Positions 12,340 to 12,385 of a stretch of DNA of 12,385 nucleotides are shown here, one piece after another (the stretch's first letter is position 1; each line of letters opens with the position of its first letter). The notes under the pieces are model-generated. The model saw only the letters and a program-made list of their open reading frames with translations. It had not been told where the DNA came from and searched no databases. The stretch spans positions 1 to 12,385 of the forward strand of contig CAYJLW010000100.1 of the NCBI GenBank assembly GCA_964370965.1, read 5' to 3'. The stretch is from CAYJLW01 sp964370965. GTDB taxonomy: Bacteria > Actinomycetota > Acidimicrobiia > UBA2766. A program made the position numbers and the translations under genes.

Positions 12340-12385
12340 CGCGCCCCCATCGGGGGGTGGGGGGCCGCCCGGGGGGGGGGGGGGG
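12340..12385. other. G-run contig end
   Basis: The last ~45 bases collapse into G-runs as at the gap and at the left end. No gene or motif is visible between the diguanylate cyclase start and the window end. Confidence 0.5.

Overview
The window is a high-GC (about 70% or more by eye) bacterial scaffold with strongly G/C-biased third codon positions, frequent GTG starts, probable leaderless promoters, a mycobacterial-type LpqC-like lipoprotein esterase and a DUF7064/7065-type lipocalin-like protein. This points to an actinobacterium, possibly from a poorly cultured class such as Acidimicrobiia; that placement is inference, because no rRNA or marker gene is present. A run of 10 Ns (2648-2657) and G/C homopolymer runs at the gap and at both ends of the window indicate a draft, probably metagenomic, assembly.

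Layout. (1) 136-2503, + strand: a tight TCA-cycle operon with an LDH-type malate dehydrogenase followed by the two subunits of a class I (4Fe-4S) fumarase, spaced by 2 nt each. (2) 2504-2923: low-complexity sequence around the assembly gap, with no gene. (3) 2924-3127, - strand: a small hypothetical gene with good coding character, followed by a hairpin and preceded by a roughly 200-bp lower-GC intergenic region with a 35-bp dyad. (4) 3331-4828, - strand: tetR followed by two tandem paralogous SCP2-type lipid-carrier genes. (5) 4829-4951: a compact divergent regulatory region with overlapping promoters and two abutting perfect palindromes. (6) 4952-8458, + strand: a five-gene operon whose first four genes overlap: a stand-alone PEP-utiliser phosphohistidine (swivelling) domain, a 372-aa protein I do not recognise, a HAD phosphatase-like protein of the DFxGVLTSSPF type, a DUF7064/7065-like protein, and a small Cys/His-rich protein with a basic tail. 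(7) 8491-12233, - strand: a PAS-GAF-PAS-GGDEF diguanylate cyclase, an LpqC-type secreted lipoprotein esterase, and a membrane-anchored DUF4352 protein with a Pro/Thr stalk and an Excalibur-like tip.

How they may work together. Malate dehydrogenase and fumarase catalyse consecutive steps (fumarate to malate to oxaloacetate). The most interesting part is the divergent locus at 3331-8458. One TetR regulator sits between lipid-carrier proteins on one side and, on the other, a split phosphoryl-carrier domain, an unknown partner, a HAD hydrolase and a lipocalin-like protein. The arrangement suggests a regulated pathway acting on a hydrophobic substrate (steroid, terpenoid or lipid), perhaps with a phosphorylation/dephosphorylation step. 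That function is inference; the gene order, overlaps and palindromes are seen directly. The distal - strand cluster (c-di-GMP enzyme, secreted esterase, surface protein) appears unrelated.
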